The notes under the pieces: generated by a model
Database searches by the model: none
Told to the model about the DNA's origin: nothing
The model's input: only the letters and a program-made list of their open reading frames with translations
Shown: positions 10,060-18,772 of the stretch, one piece after another
How positions within the stretch are numbered: position 1 is the first letter of the stretch
How the letters are laid out: each line of letters begins with the position of its first letter
Assembly: GCA_015231265.1 (NCBI GenBank)
Contig: JADGBX010000007.1
Location: 1 to 46,334, forward strand
DNA length: 46,334 nt
Direction of reading: 5' to 3'
From: Magnetococcales bacterium
GTDB lineage: Bacteria > Pseudomonadota > Magnetococcia > Magnetococcales > JADGBX01
Translations under genes and position numbers: made by a program

Positions 10060-10740
10060 TTACTGGCTGGGAGTCTCTCGGGTCACTGGTGGCGTAATCG
10101 TGTCAGGCACTACCGCTTCCATGGAATCCTGCACAGTGACTGGAATGGTCTCCATGGCTTCTTTTACTGCCGGGACAGCGGTTTCGACTGCCTTCTGAAC
10201 AGCACCGACTGCCGATTCAATGTTTCCTTCAGCCTCTGAAGCCAACGACTCCATCGCTTCAACAGCGGAAGAGCCTGATGAACTGCCCTGTTCAGGAATC
10301 GTGCTCTCTTGAGGCGGAAGAGGCGTTTCTGATGTTGGAAGCGGCACACTGTCCACAGCCGACTCAACAGCAGGGGGCGGCACGACGAACTCACCACCCT
10401 TGGCAGGAACTGGCATGGAGGGAAGTTCCGGTTCAGTGGGAACAACAGGGGCTTCCTTCGTCGCCTTCTCTTCGACGGCAACGCCATCCTCCATAACAGT
10501 AGTACCTGCCGATTTCTGCGTGGTGAAAAAAGCCAGAGAGAGGCTGGTGATCATGAAAACCGTTGCGAGTATCGCTGTCAGGCGGGTCATGAAGTTACCG
10601 GACCCCTGGGCTCCGAAAACACTCTGAGAACTACCGCCAAAAGCAGCGCCCATATCAGCACCGCTGCCGCGCTGCAACAGAACAACAAAGATGAGAGCCA
10701 GAGCGGCCATGATGTGGATAACAGTAATGATCAGCGACAT
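10060..10740 (-). CDS. secG: Preprotein translocase subunit SecG with long acidic C-terminal extension
   Basis: MSLIITVIHIMAALALIFVVLLQRGSGADMGAAFGGSSQSVFGAQGSGNFMTRLTAILATVFMITSLSLAFF is canonical SecG; located upstream-adjacent of tpiA as in many genomes. Confidence 0.95.
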   Translation of the reverse strand: MSLIITVIHIMAALALIFVVLLQRGSGADMGAAFGGSSQSVFGAQGSGNFMTRLTAILATVFMITSLSLAFFTTQKSAGTTVMEDGVAVEEKATKEAPVVPTEPELPSMPVPAKGGEFVVPPPAVESAVDSVPLPTSETPLPPQESTIPEQGSSSGSSAVEAMESLASEAEGNIESAVGAVQKAVETAVPAVKEAMETIPVTVQDSMEAVVPDTITPPVTRETPSQ

Positions 10741-10841
10741 GATGACGCTTCCTTGTCAATAGATACGTACAGAGATGGTTGATTCCCATCTCGACTTTCA
10801 AGATAAGAGTAAGGGAGAGTTGTGCTGCTAAGAGAGTAAGG

Positions 10842-11627
10842 TCATGCATCTCCCGGAACAGAATCAATGATGGAAAGAAACTCCTTCGCTTTAAGGGCAG
10901 CCCCTCCGATCAGTGCTCCATCCACATCCTCCAATGCCAATATCTCCTTGGCATTTCCGGCGTTGACGGAACCACCATAGAGAATACGAATTTTGCGCGA
11001 GACTGTCGAACCAAGTTTTTCCTGGATCTGCTTTCTCAGAAAGGCATGAACCTCCTGAATCTGACCAGTTGTTGCCGTAAGACCTGTACCGATGGCCCAG
11101 ACAGGTTCATAAGCAACGACAAGTTGCTGCTGTTTGCTCGCCGAGTCCGGCAGCGCAGGGAAGATGGCATCCATTTGACGACCAACCACGTCAAGTGTCC
11201 GTCCCCCGTCCCGATCCTCCCGTCCTTCTCCAAGACAGACGATGGGTGTCAGTCCATTCACATAAGCCGCGACCACCTTCTCCATCACGGATTGATCGGT
11301 TTCGCCAAAGAGGCTACGACGTTCGGAGTGGCCGAGAATCACGTAGCGACACCCCACATCACGTAACATCAAACCGCAGATCTCACCGGTAAAGGCCCCA
11401 CTCTGCTGAGCAGACATGTTCTGGGCACCCAATTTGATAGACGAGTCCTGAAGATGTTGGTGAACCGCATGCAAAGCGGTGAAAGGTGGGGAAATGACCA
11501 CTTCACAAAGGAGTTGACGCTCTTCACGTTGGGAAAGTCCAACTCGGATCTCGTCGGTGAGGGAGCGCGCAGTCTCTACCATACCGTTCATTTTCCAGTT
11601 TCCGACAATCAGTTCCCAGCGCCGCAT
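10842..11627 (-). CDS. tpiA: Triosephosphate isomerase
   Basis: VGNWKMNG, YVILGHSERR, VVAYEPVWAIGTG, ILYGGSVNAGNA. Confidence 0.98.
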   Translation of the reverse strand: MRRWELIVGNWKMNGMVETARSLTDEIRVGLSQREERQLLCEVVISPPFTALHAVHQHLQDSSIKLGAQNMSAQQSGAFTGEICGLMLRDVGCRYVILGHSERRSLFGETDQSVMEKVVAAYVNGLTPIVCLGEGREDRDGGRTLDVVGRQMDAIFPALPDSASKQQQLVVAYEPVWAIGTGLTATTGQIQEVHAFLRKQIQEKLGSTVSRKIRILYGGSVNAGNAKEILALEDVDGALIGGAALKAKEFLSIIDSVPGDA

Positions 11628-11943
11628 GAATCACATCCTCGGTTCAACGGTAAACCGTGATTAAACATGGGGAAACAGCAGCATCTCACCCACACCCTTC
11701 GAGAACGGAAAATAATACGTGAAATCAACTGCGCATTCAATGAACTTCACGAAGAAGAAACGTAAAGATCATATCCAGAAATCAAACGCGGAAGAGTATC
11801 GGCTTTTCTTCCAGCAATTCTCCAGGCATAGTTGGAGGATGCATCGATCAGCAACAACGAGTGTGCGCAGAGTCCAGACGCATGAAATCTCCCTGGATTA
11901 CAGGTGATAGAGCGCCTGTCTTCAGGAATTATCACGTTCCGGC

Positions 11944-11949
11944 TATAAT
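11944..11949 (+). promoter_or_regulatory. Candidate -10 element (TATAAT)
   Basis: Exact TATAAT in the tpiA-DUF115 gap. Candidate -35 (TTCAGG about 17 bp upstream) is weak. Confidence 0.4.
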
Positions 11950-11960
11950 GAGGCTCAGTC

Positions 11961-12014
11961 TGACTATTCGGAATGTGAAGCTCCGGCAATACGGAATCAG
12001 TCAAAAAGCCGGAG
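11961..12014 (+). promoter_or_regulatory. Candidate structured RNA: interleaved stems with H-type pseudoknot topology
   Basis: Stem 1: TGACTATTC (11961-11969) with GAAT-C-AGTCA (11994-12003, 1-nt bulge). Stem 2: CTCCGGC (11981-11987) with GCCGGAG (12008-12014), perfect 7 bp. Order is S1 left, S2 left, S1 right, S2 right. Confidence 0.35.
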
Positions 12015-12031
12015 AATAAACACTGTACATG

Positions 12032-12081
12032 AGCGCTCTTCTGCTCATTTCAATGCAGCCACGGCGAGCAGAACGCTTTTT
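12032..12081 (+). terminator. Terminator-like hairpin in the DUF115 leader
   Basis: AGCG-ctc-TTCTGCTC ... GAGCAGAA-CGCT-TTTT(T): 8+4 bp stem with 3-nt bulge followed by a T tract, 40 nt upstream of the 12121 ORF. Confidence 0.5.
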
Positions 12082-12120
12082 CAGACAGAGCCTAACCAAA
12101 ACAAGAGTCGGGTAATCCCA

Positions 12121-14502
12121 ATGTCGACGGTTGAATCCCAGGAAGAGAGATCCCTATTCGAAAGAAATCTCTCTATTATCGAAGAGCGTTGGCCCTCTGT
12201 CCATCAGGAGCTGCTCCAGGAGGGTCTTCAATCGGAACGGCTGGTCGAGATGCTCACCGAGCTTCCACAACCCACTGTTAAAGTTGCCGGCATTCACCTC
12301 ACCAGCGGTTATGACCGAATACACGATGCCCGGCTTCAGGCAGAGGCTATTCCGGAGGAGAGTAGCGAAGCGTGGGTTTATGGCTGCGGTCTTGGTGACC
12401 TGCCTCGCCTTCTGCTGGAGAGAGAGCGCCTAACCAGAATCACGGTGGTTGTACTGAATCCCGATGTGGTGTTCAGAACCTTGAGCCATGTGGATCACGG
12501 TGATTGGTTGTCCGACTCCCGAATTTCCCTCTGTACGGTTACCGAGTCTGGTCCAGTTGTTCAACGCCCTTTTGCCGCCTCGACAGCGTGTTTGAAACTG
12601 GCTGGAAACAGCCGAAATGGTGAGCGCCTTGCGGCCAATGTTCTTCTGGAACTCTCCACACCGTTCCTCAATCGCGACTTCACCCAGGCAGAGTTGATGC
12701 GGGAGAGAGTGCGCAGCAACCGACCTTTCGTTCAACGCGACCGTGATGCCGCAGAGCTTTTCGGGACCTTCCCTTCAGAAAAAGTGGCTGTGGTTGCAGG
12801 GGCTGGTCCGACACTCTCCGAACACCTCGACACCCTCTATCACAATCGGCATCGATTCGTCATCATTGCCGTGGATGCCGTTCTCTCTACCCTCATTCAT
12901 GCTGGCATTCGTCCCGATTATGTCATCACAATCGATCCTTACCCGATGGTTCTTACCCTTTTTGAGACCAATCTTGAAGGGTTTGAAGAGACACCATTGA
13001 TCTATTTCCCGACTGTGGATCCGACGGTTCTTAACCACTGGCCCGGCCCCCGTTTTGTCGCCCGCTCACACAGTCCACTTCACGATCTTCTTGAGGCCGA
13101 CTCTCCAGACGGTGTACTTTTCGCCTCAGGACTCGTCATCCACCCTGCCCTTGATCTCGCCGTCAAGATGGGCGCAGAGAAAGTCGTGCTCACTGGTGCC
13201 GATTTCGGCTTCCCCAATCATGAAAGCCACGCCTCCGGTAGCAGGGTTCGCCGCACCGTCCACCAAGACCGGATTTCGTTAACCGTAACAAACGGCAACG
13301 GTGAAGAGTTTGCCACCATCACGTCCTATCGCAATGGACTACTTGATTGCGAACGTTACATTGCCGGACTCTCTAAAACCACAGTGATCCAAGGCAGCCG
13401 TCGAAGTGCACGGATCGATGGATGCAGCGCCCTTGATGAGACGGAGCTGCACACTCTTTGGGACGGGAAGAACCGCCCACACTTGAAAATGGAACGGGGT
13501 TACAAAAAGTATCTCACCGATGAACGCAACTCCGATCCAACCAGCTCCGCCTGGGCACTGCTTGAAAACGGCAGAACAGCAATGGAAAAGGGAGACAATC
13601 CACTCGATATTTCAGAGATGTTTCAAGCTGCTCGACATCTCTTCTTCCACACCCATGATCAACGGGGGGAGATGTGGTCTTGGAAGGCGCTGGCTGATGC
13701 TGCTCTCAACGATGACGACCCGGATCAGGCATTGGGATGTCTTGAACATGTAATGACGGCATTGGAGTCGGTTCCGGATCATCAGTTACGTGCAGAGGCA
13801 CTGCTTTGCAAAGGCTTGTCCATGCTCAGGTCGGAGGCGACACGTTCTCCGGACGAAAGCATGACGGCTGTCAAGCACTTGGAAGAGGCGATGCACATCT
13901 TTCGCGGTATGGATGCACCGGTTTGGGAAGCCCGTTGCCGACGAGCATCAGCACGCTATTATGAACAGGTGGGTCGCTTCGAAGATGCCGTCACTCAGGT
14001 GCGTTCGGCTCTAGTGATTCTTGAACAGGCGTCTGCTCTGACCGATCAAGGCCGCTGTCACGATAGATTGGGAGAACTGCTCGTCCGGCTCAACAGATTC
14101 GATGAAGCGGAACAGAGCATTTTACAAGCCATCGCCATTCACCGACAGACGGGAAACAGGTACGCTGAAGCCATGTCCCGCAACGCTCAGTTCAGTATTC
14201 AGTTGGAGCATGGTCGTCCAGAGCAGGGAGACTCTTCTCCAAATTGCCTCACTATCCTTGTCAAAACAGCACGTTGTTTCCGTCAGGGTCTGGAGGCCAA
14301 GGGCCATGACATGCTGACTCGTCTGATCGATTGCCTGCTGAGTGGCATACGAGAAGGCGCTCTGGTCGTCACACCGGAGCAGGTTACCCCAGCCCTCCAC
14401 GCCCTAGCCCAAGCGCAAAAGAGTGGTGACCTTCTGTTAGTCGCGGATATTCTGGAGTTCTCGATAGGACCAACGTGGTTTAATGCTAATAGACCACAAT
14501 AG
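12121..14502 (+). CDS. DUF115 (MptE/Maf-like) protein with C-terminal TPR-like region
   Basis: VAVVAGAGPTLSEHLDTLYHNRHRFVIIAVDAVLSTLIHAGIRPDYVITIDPYP and ...KMGAEKVVLTGADFGFPN match the DUF115 pattern; C-terminal ~300 aa is helical, TPR-like (GRCHDRLGELLVRLNRFDEAEQSILQAIAIHRQTGNRYAEAMSR). Confidence 0.8.
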   Translation: MSTVESQEERSLFERNLSIIEERWPSVHQELLQEGLQSERLVEMLTELPQPTVKVAGIHLTSGYDRIHDARLQAEAIPEESSEAWVYGCGLGDLPRLLLERERLTRITVVVLNPDVVFRTLSHVDHGDWLSDSRISLCTVTESGPVVQRPFAASTACLKLAGNSRNGERLAANVLLELSTPFLNRDFTQAELMRERVRSNRPFVQRDRDAAELFGTFPSEKVAVVAGAGPTLSEHLDTLYHNRHRFVIIAVDAVLSTLIHAGIRPDYVITIDPYPMVLTLFETNLEGFEETPLIYFPTVDPTVLNHWPGPRFVARSHSPLHDLLEADSPDGVLFASGLVIHPALDLAVKMGAEKVVLTGADFGFPNHESHASGSRVRRTVHQDRISLTVTNGNGEEFATITSYRNGLLDCERYIAGLSKTTVIQGSRRSARIDGCSALDETELHTLWDGKNRPHLKMERGYKKYLTDERNSDPTSSAWALLENGRTAMEKGDNPLDISEMFQAARHLFFHTHDQRGEMWSWKALADAALNDDDPDQALGCLEHVMTALESVPDHQLRAEALLCKGLSMLRSEATRSPDESMTAVKHLEEAMHIFRGMDAPVWEARCRRASARYYEQVGRFEDAVTQVRSALVILEQASALTDQGRCHDRLGELLVRLNRFDEAEQSILQAIAIHRQTGNRYAEAMSRNAQFSIQLEHGRPEQGDSSPNCLTILVKTARCFRQGLEAKGHDMLTRLIDCLLSGIREGALVVTPEQVTPALHALAQAQKSGDLLLVADILEFSIGPTWFNANRPQ

Positions 14503-14523
14503 TCCATCTGACAATGTTCACTT

Positions 14524-15501
14524 TCACACATGCGTATCCGGGAAAGCGATGACATCACGAATATCGTCCAACTCCAGTGCTAACATCACCAGACGATCAA
14601 CACCGAGCGCGACACCTGCACAGTCAGGCATTCCTGTATTCAAACCGGCAAGAAAACGCTCATCAACAGGCAAGGCTGCACGACCATCCCGAACCCGGTG
14701 ACGATTCACCAACTCGAATCTCTTCTGCTGCTCTAGTGCATCGGTCAACTCCTGATAACCATTGGCCAATTCGATACCGCGCACATAGAGTTCCGTCCGC
14801 TGAGCAACCTCAACGCCATCTCTCTCGCAGGTTGTCGACATGGCAGCACGACTGGCTGGAAATTCGGTGATGAAGAGCGGCTCTGACCACTTTTTCAGTT
14901 CAGGCTCTACGACAAATCCCCACAGAAGATCCCAGAGAGCCTCACGATCCCAGGAGACAAGAGTTCCATTCTCAACACCGACATCTCTCTGCTCTGCTTC
15001 TTTCTGCAACACCGCGTGCGGAGCTGTAAAAGGGTCACAGCCTACACACTCGCGAAACAGTTGCCGGTAGGAGAGCGTCCGAGGCATTGGCACTTCAATG
15101 AACCGTGAGACCAACGCCCAAACATCCTCCATCAATCGCGAGAGATCCCACCCAACACGGTACCACTCTACCATGGTAAATTCGGGATTGTGCAGCGTGC
15201 CGGACTCATCTTGTCGAAAGACGGGACCCATCCGATAGATCGACCCCGAGCCCGCACTCAACAGCCTTTTCAACGCCGTTTCCGGCGAACTCATCAGATA
15301 CCCATCCTCAGACCTGACCGGCTCAATATTGGGTTCCGGTGCCAGAGCACGCATCCAACACGGGGTTTCTACTTCCATCACACCGCTTTGGAAAAAGTGA
15401 TCCCTGATTTCATGCAAAATGCGCGCACGCTCCTGAAGTACAGAGGATGACGCAGATGGGGACCAAGAAAGCGATCTCCCACACTTTGCATCATCATCCA
15501 T
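14524..15501 (-). CDS. epmA: Elongation factor P--(R)-beta-lysine ligase
   Basis: Short class II LysRS-like: HEIRDHFFQSGVMEVETPCW, YLMSSPETALKRLLSAGSGSIYRMGPVFR, ELANGYQELTDALEQ, GVALGVDRLVMLAL; lacks an anticodon-binding domain. Confidence 0.95.
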   Translation of the reverse strand: MDDDAKCGRSLSWSPSASSSVLQERARILHEIRDHFFQSGVMEVETPCWMRALAPEPNIEPVRSEDGYLMSSPETALKRLLSAGSGSIYRMGPVFRQDESGTLHNPEFTMVEWYRVGWDLSRLMEDVWALVSRFIEVPMPRTLSYRQLFRECVGCDPFTAPHAVLQKEAEQRDVGVENGTLVSWDREALWDLLWGFVVEPELKKWSEPLFITEFPASRAAMSTTCERDGVEVAQRTELYVRGIELANGYQELTDALEQQKRFELVNRHRVRDGRAALPVDERFLAGLNTGMPDCAGVALGVDRLVMLALELDDIRDVIAFPDTHV

Positions 15502-15542
15502 GAGCGAGTCTCACTGAAAAAGACGCTTGAATAGAGCACAAC

Positions 15543-16106
15543 TCACTTCTTCGCGCGCTCCACGTAGGATCCGGTACGCGTATCCACTTTGATCCTCTCT
15601 CCTTCGTTGATAAACAAGGGAACCTTGACGGTCGCGCCCGTCTCAAGCGTGGCCGGCTTCGTGGCTCCTGAAACCGTATCTCCACGCACGCCCGGTTCAC
15701 ACTCGGTAATCGTGAGCACAACAAACGCCGGAGGGACCACGGAGATGGCCTTCCCTTTCCACAGGGTCACCTGATAGTTTTCCTGCTCTTTCAACCACGG
15801 CATAGTTGTCCCAACCTGGGCCTCGGAGATGGCGACCTGCTCGTAACTGTTGGGATCCATGAAGTGCCAGAATTCACCATCATTGTAGAGGTACTGCATG
15901 TTGGTATCCATCACATCGGCCTTGGCGACGGATTCACTGGACTTGAAGGTTCGCTCGATAACCCGACCGTCGATGAGATTCTTGATCTTGATCTTGGTGA
16001 ACGCCTGCCCCTTGCCGGGTTTGACGAACTGGGCATTGACGATGATCCACGGCACTCCGCCGATCTCAACACGGGTGCCCTGGCGAAGTTGGTTATGATT
16101 AAGCAT
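15543..16106 (-). CDS. efp: Elongation factor P
   Basis: LRQGTRVEIGGVPWIIVNAQFVKPGKGQAFTKIKIKNLIDGRVIERTFKSSESV; C-terminal LETGATVKVPLFINEGERIKVDTRTGSYVERAKK. Confidence 0.98.
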   Translation of the reverse strand: MLNHNQLRQGTRVEIGGVPWIIVNAQFVKPGKGQAFTKIKIKNLIDGRVIERTFKSSESVAKADVMDTNMQYLYNDGEFWHFMDPNSYEQVAISEAQVGTTMPWLKEQENYQVTLWKGKAISVVPPAFVVLTITECEPGVRGDTVSGATKPATLETGATVKVPLFINEGERIKVDTRTGSYVERAKK

Positions 16107-16154
16107 GATGTCTCTTTCCTACTGACTTGAAGTGTATCGTTCACCACCGGTCCC

Positions 16155-17234
16155 ATGGCACCGACAGGATGCCCTGGAAAAAAATGGAAAGTTTACATGG
16201 TGCCGAATGGCAAATCATCCCCTGACGCGCTGAAAAAGCGTTCTCAGTTCAAATCCAAACACCCGCTTGCAGGAAAAGAGCACGACTCCAAACCCGCTAA
16301 GCAAGACACCTCTCAGACTAAATCCGAGAAAAAGAACGCACACCTCATCGATTCCATAAACGATTTCCCAAAAAAAATTCCCCCGTTATTTCGTTCTAGA
16401 ATGGGACAGGTTCCAGATGGTCTGATCGCTCTGGAACAGCAGTATGAACCTCAAAAAGAGGAGCAGGAGATCCATCCTGACTTCGTTCAAGATCCCCTTG
16501 AAGAAGAACAGTGTCACAGTGCTTCACCTCTTCTATTGCAAAAATATCGAGGTCGGGCACTGATGTTGGCTGGGCGCACATGTCCTATTCACTGTCGCTT
16601 CTGCTTCCGCCGACACCGACCAACACTCTCCAAGGAACAGCACGAAGAATCACTGGAATATGCACTGGATGCAATTGAGACAGACACCTCTTTGCGAGAG
16701 GTAATCCTTTCGGGTGGTGATCCACTGACACTTGACGATTCAACACTCGGTTTGGTGGTTCAAAGACTCAGTGCTCTCGCTCACCTTGAGCGAATAAGGG
16801 TCCACACCCGTGTTCCCATTGTCACACCGGAACGAATCACCCACTCGCTCCTTGATAACCTCTGCAACAGCCGACTGCCAACAGTAATCGTTCTCCATAC
16901 CAACCATCCCAGTGAATTGGACACGGCAGCATCACAAGCGATCAAAGCTCTCCGCGAAAGAGGCGTCCTATTACTACATCAGGGCGTGCTGCTACGTGGT
17001 CTCAATGACTCGGCTGAAGTGTTGAACACCTTATTCAAAAGATTGATATCACTAGGAGTCACTCCCTACTACCTCCATCTTCTGGATCCTGTAGCAGGCT
17101 CTGCTCACTTCTCAGTACCCGACGAAGATGGGATCACTTTGATCCACCGACTAAGACAGCTTCTCCCTGGTTACATGGTTCCTCGTCTAGCAAGGGAGAT
17201 TCCTGGCAAACAAAGCAAGACCATTCTCGCCTGA
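16155..17234 (+). CDS. epmB: EF-P beta-lysylation protein, lysine 2,3-aminomutase family
   Basis: Radical SAM CPIHCRFCFRRH, VILSGGDPLTLDD, RIRVHTRVPIVTPERIT, YYLHLLDPVAGSAHFSV; adjacent to efp/epmA. Start uncertain (ATG 16197 also possible). Confidence 0.95.
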   Translation: MAPTGCPGKKWKVYMVPNGKSSPDALKKRSQFKSKHPLAGKEHDSKPAKQDTSQTKSEKKNAHLIDSINDFPKKIPPLFRSRMGQVPDGLIALEQQYEPQKEEQEIHPDFVQDPLEEEQCHSASPLLLQKYRGRALMLAGRTCPIHCRFCFRRHRPTLSKEQHEESLEYALDAIETDTSLREVILSGGDPLTLDDSTLGLVVQRLSALAHLERIRVHTRVPIVTPERITHSLLDNLCNSRLPTVIVLHTNHPSELDTAASQAIKALRERGVLLLHQGVLLRGLNDSAEVLNTLFKRLISLGVTPYYLHLLDPVAGSAHFSVPDEDGITLIHRLRQLLPGYMVPRLAREIPGKQSKTILA

Positions 17235-17354
17235 ACCCACGATTAAACCACAAAGATCCATTCACAGTCGGCCAGAAGCTTCCTTGATCCCATCTTCTCC
17301 CACCCCTACGCTGGGTAACCAGTGACAACTCACTGCTTTTCGGGTTAATGCACC

Positions 17355-18746
17355 ATGGCACCGTCTACACTCCCTTTGCACTCTCCACATTCCGAGAAAG
17401 AGACCCCATGGAACGCGCCCATGTCCGTCTCTGAACTGAACACACGGGTGCAGACACTGCTTGAAAACTCCCTGCCCTATTTCAAATTACGTGCAGAGAT
17501 CAACGGTTTAAGAAAGCCGGCGTCCGGCCACTGTTACATGAATCTGATCGATGCCGATTCGACGATCAGAGGAGTCATCTGGCGCAGCACCCTGCGCCGC
17601 CTTGCCGTTCCTCCGCGAGAGGGTGCGACGGTGATTGTATCGGGCCGTCTTACCGTCTACGCGCCTCGCGGTGAGTATCAGGTAATCATTGAGGGTTTAA
17701 AACATGTCGGCCTCGGGGATGAACGGGAAAAGCTGCTGCAACTCCACGCCAAACTGGAGTCTGAAGGGCTGTTCAGCAGTGAAAGAAAACACCCTCTCCC
17801 CACCCTACCCCGTGTTATTGGTGTCGTGACCTCGGCAACGGGAGCGGCCATTCATGATATTCAACGCGTTCTTGATCAGCGTTTTCCCAATTACCATCTG
17901 ATTCTCTCCCCCTGTCGGGTTCAGGGAGATGGTGCCGGAGAAGAGATTGCAGAGGCTCTGAACCGTCTCAATAGAGATGGTCGGGCCGAGGTGATTATCT
18001 GTGGACGTGGTGGAGGTTCTGCTGAAGATCTGGCTTGCTTCAATGATGAGCGGGTGGTAAGAGCAATCGTGCACTCTTCCATCCCGGTCGTCAGTGCTGT
18101 TGGTCATGAAGTGGATGTAACACTCGCCGATCTGGCTGCTGATGTGCGAGCAGCCACCCCATCAGCTGCCGCGGAAAGGGTGATGCCGGAGGCAAAGGCG
18201 TTGATGCTCCAGGTCACGACACTCACTCGGCATCTGCAAAGTGCTGGCCACCGCCATATCCAGAAACAGCGCCAGGCTCTTCTCTCTGAAACAGGGCGAC
18301 TTCGCCATCCACGACAGCAGATCGGCCACCTTCGCCAACGCTGTGACGACGAGACTGAACGGCTCCACCGTGCCTTGCACCAGCTGAAGAGAGCACAGGC
18401 CCGTGCTCTGCAACCTCAACGACAGAGTCTCAATCTGTGGAGCAAAAACAATCCATTTCGACTTCTCAAGCAGAAACACGACTACCTGCACGCACGACTG
18501 ATCCAAGCAATGGAGCAGCAGATGCAGGTTAAACGTCAACGTGCCCGTTCCCTATCAGCCCTGCACACCTCACTGTCACCACGAGAGGTGCTGGAAAGGG
18601 GGTATGCGATCGTCACCTCCCCTGAGGGCAGCGTCATCAATAGCACCAAAATGGTCCACGATGGAGACCGACTGCATGTTGCCGTGGCCAACGGTCAGAT
18701 TGACGTTGACGTCGTCGCTTCTCATCCAGATCAGAAAACGTCTTGA
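17355..18746 (+). CDS. xseA: Exodeoxyribonuclease VII large subunit
   Basis: MSVSELNTRVQTLLENSLPYFKLRAEINGLRKPASGHCYMNL, VIICGRGGGSAEDLACFNDERVVRAI, VSAVGHEVDVTLADLAADVRAATPSAAAE. Real start may be 17421. Confidence 0.97.
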   Translation: MAPSTLPLHSPHSEKETPWNAPMSVSELNTRVQTLLENSLPYFKLRAEINGLRKPASGHCYMNLIDADSTIRGVIWRSTLRRLAVPPREGATVIVSGRLTVYAPRGEYQVIIEGLKHVGLGDEREKLLQLHAKLESEGLFSSERKHPLPTLPRVIGVVTSATGAAIHDIQRVLDQRFPNYHLILSPCRVQGDGAGEEIAEALNRLNRDGRAEVIICGRGGGSAEDLACFNDERVVRAIVHSSIPVVSAVGHEVDVTLADLAADVRAATPSAAAERVMPEAKALMLQVTTLTRHLQSAGHRHIQKQRQALLSETGRLRHPRQQIGHLRQRCDDETERLHRALHQLKRAQARALQPQRQSLNLWSKNNPFRLLKQKHDYLHARLIQAMEQQMQVKRQRARSLSALHTSLSPREVLERGYAIVTSPEGSVINSTKMVHDGDRLHVAVANGQIDVDVVASHPDQKTS

Positions 18747-18772
18747 ATCCAAACGCCCAGGGAGATCACCCG

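Noticed and set aside
10779-11366. 195-aa plus-strand ORF opposite tpiA
   Set aside because: Antisense shadow over tpiA.
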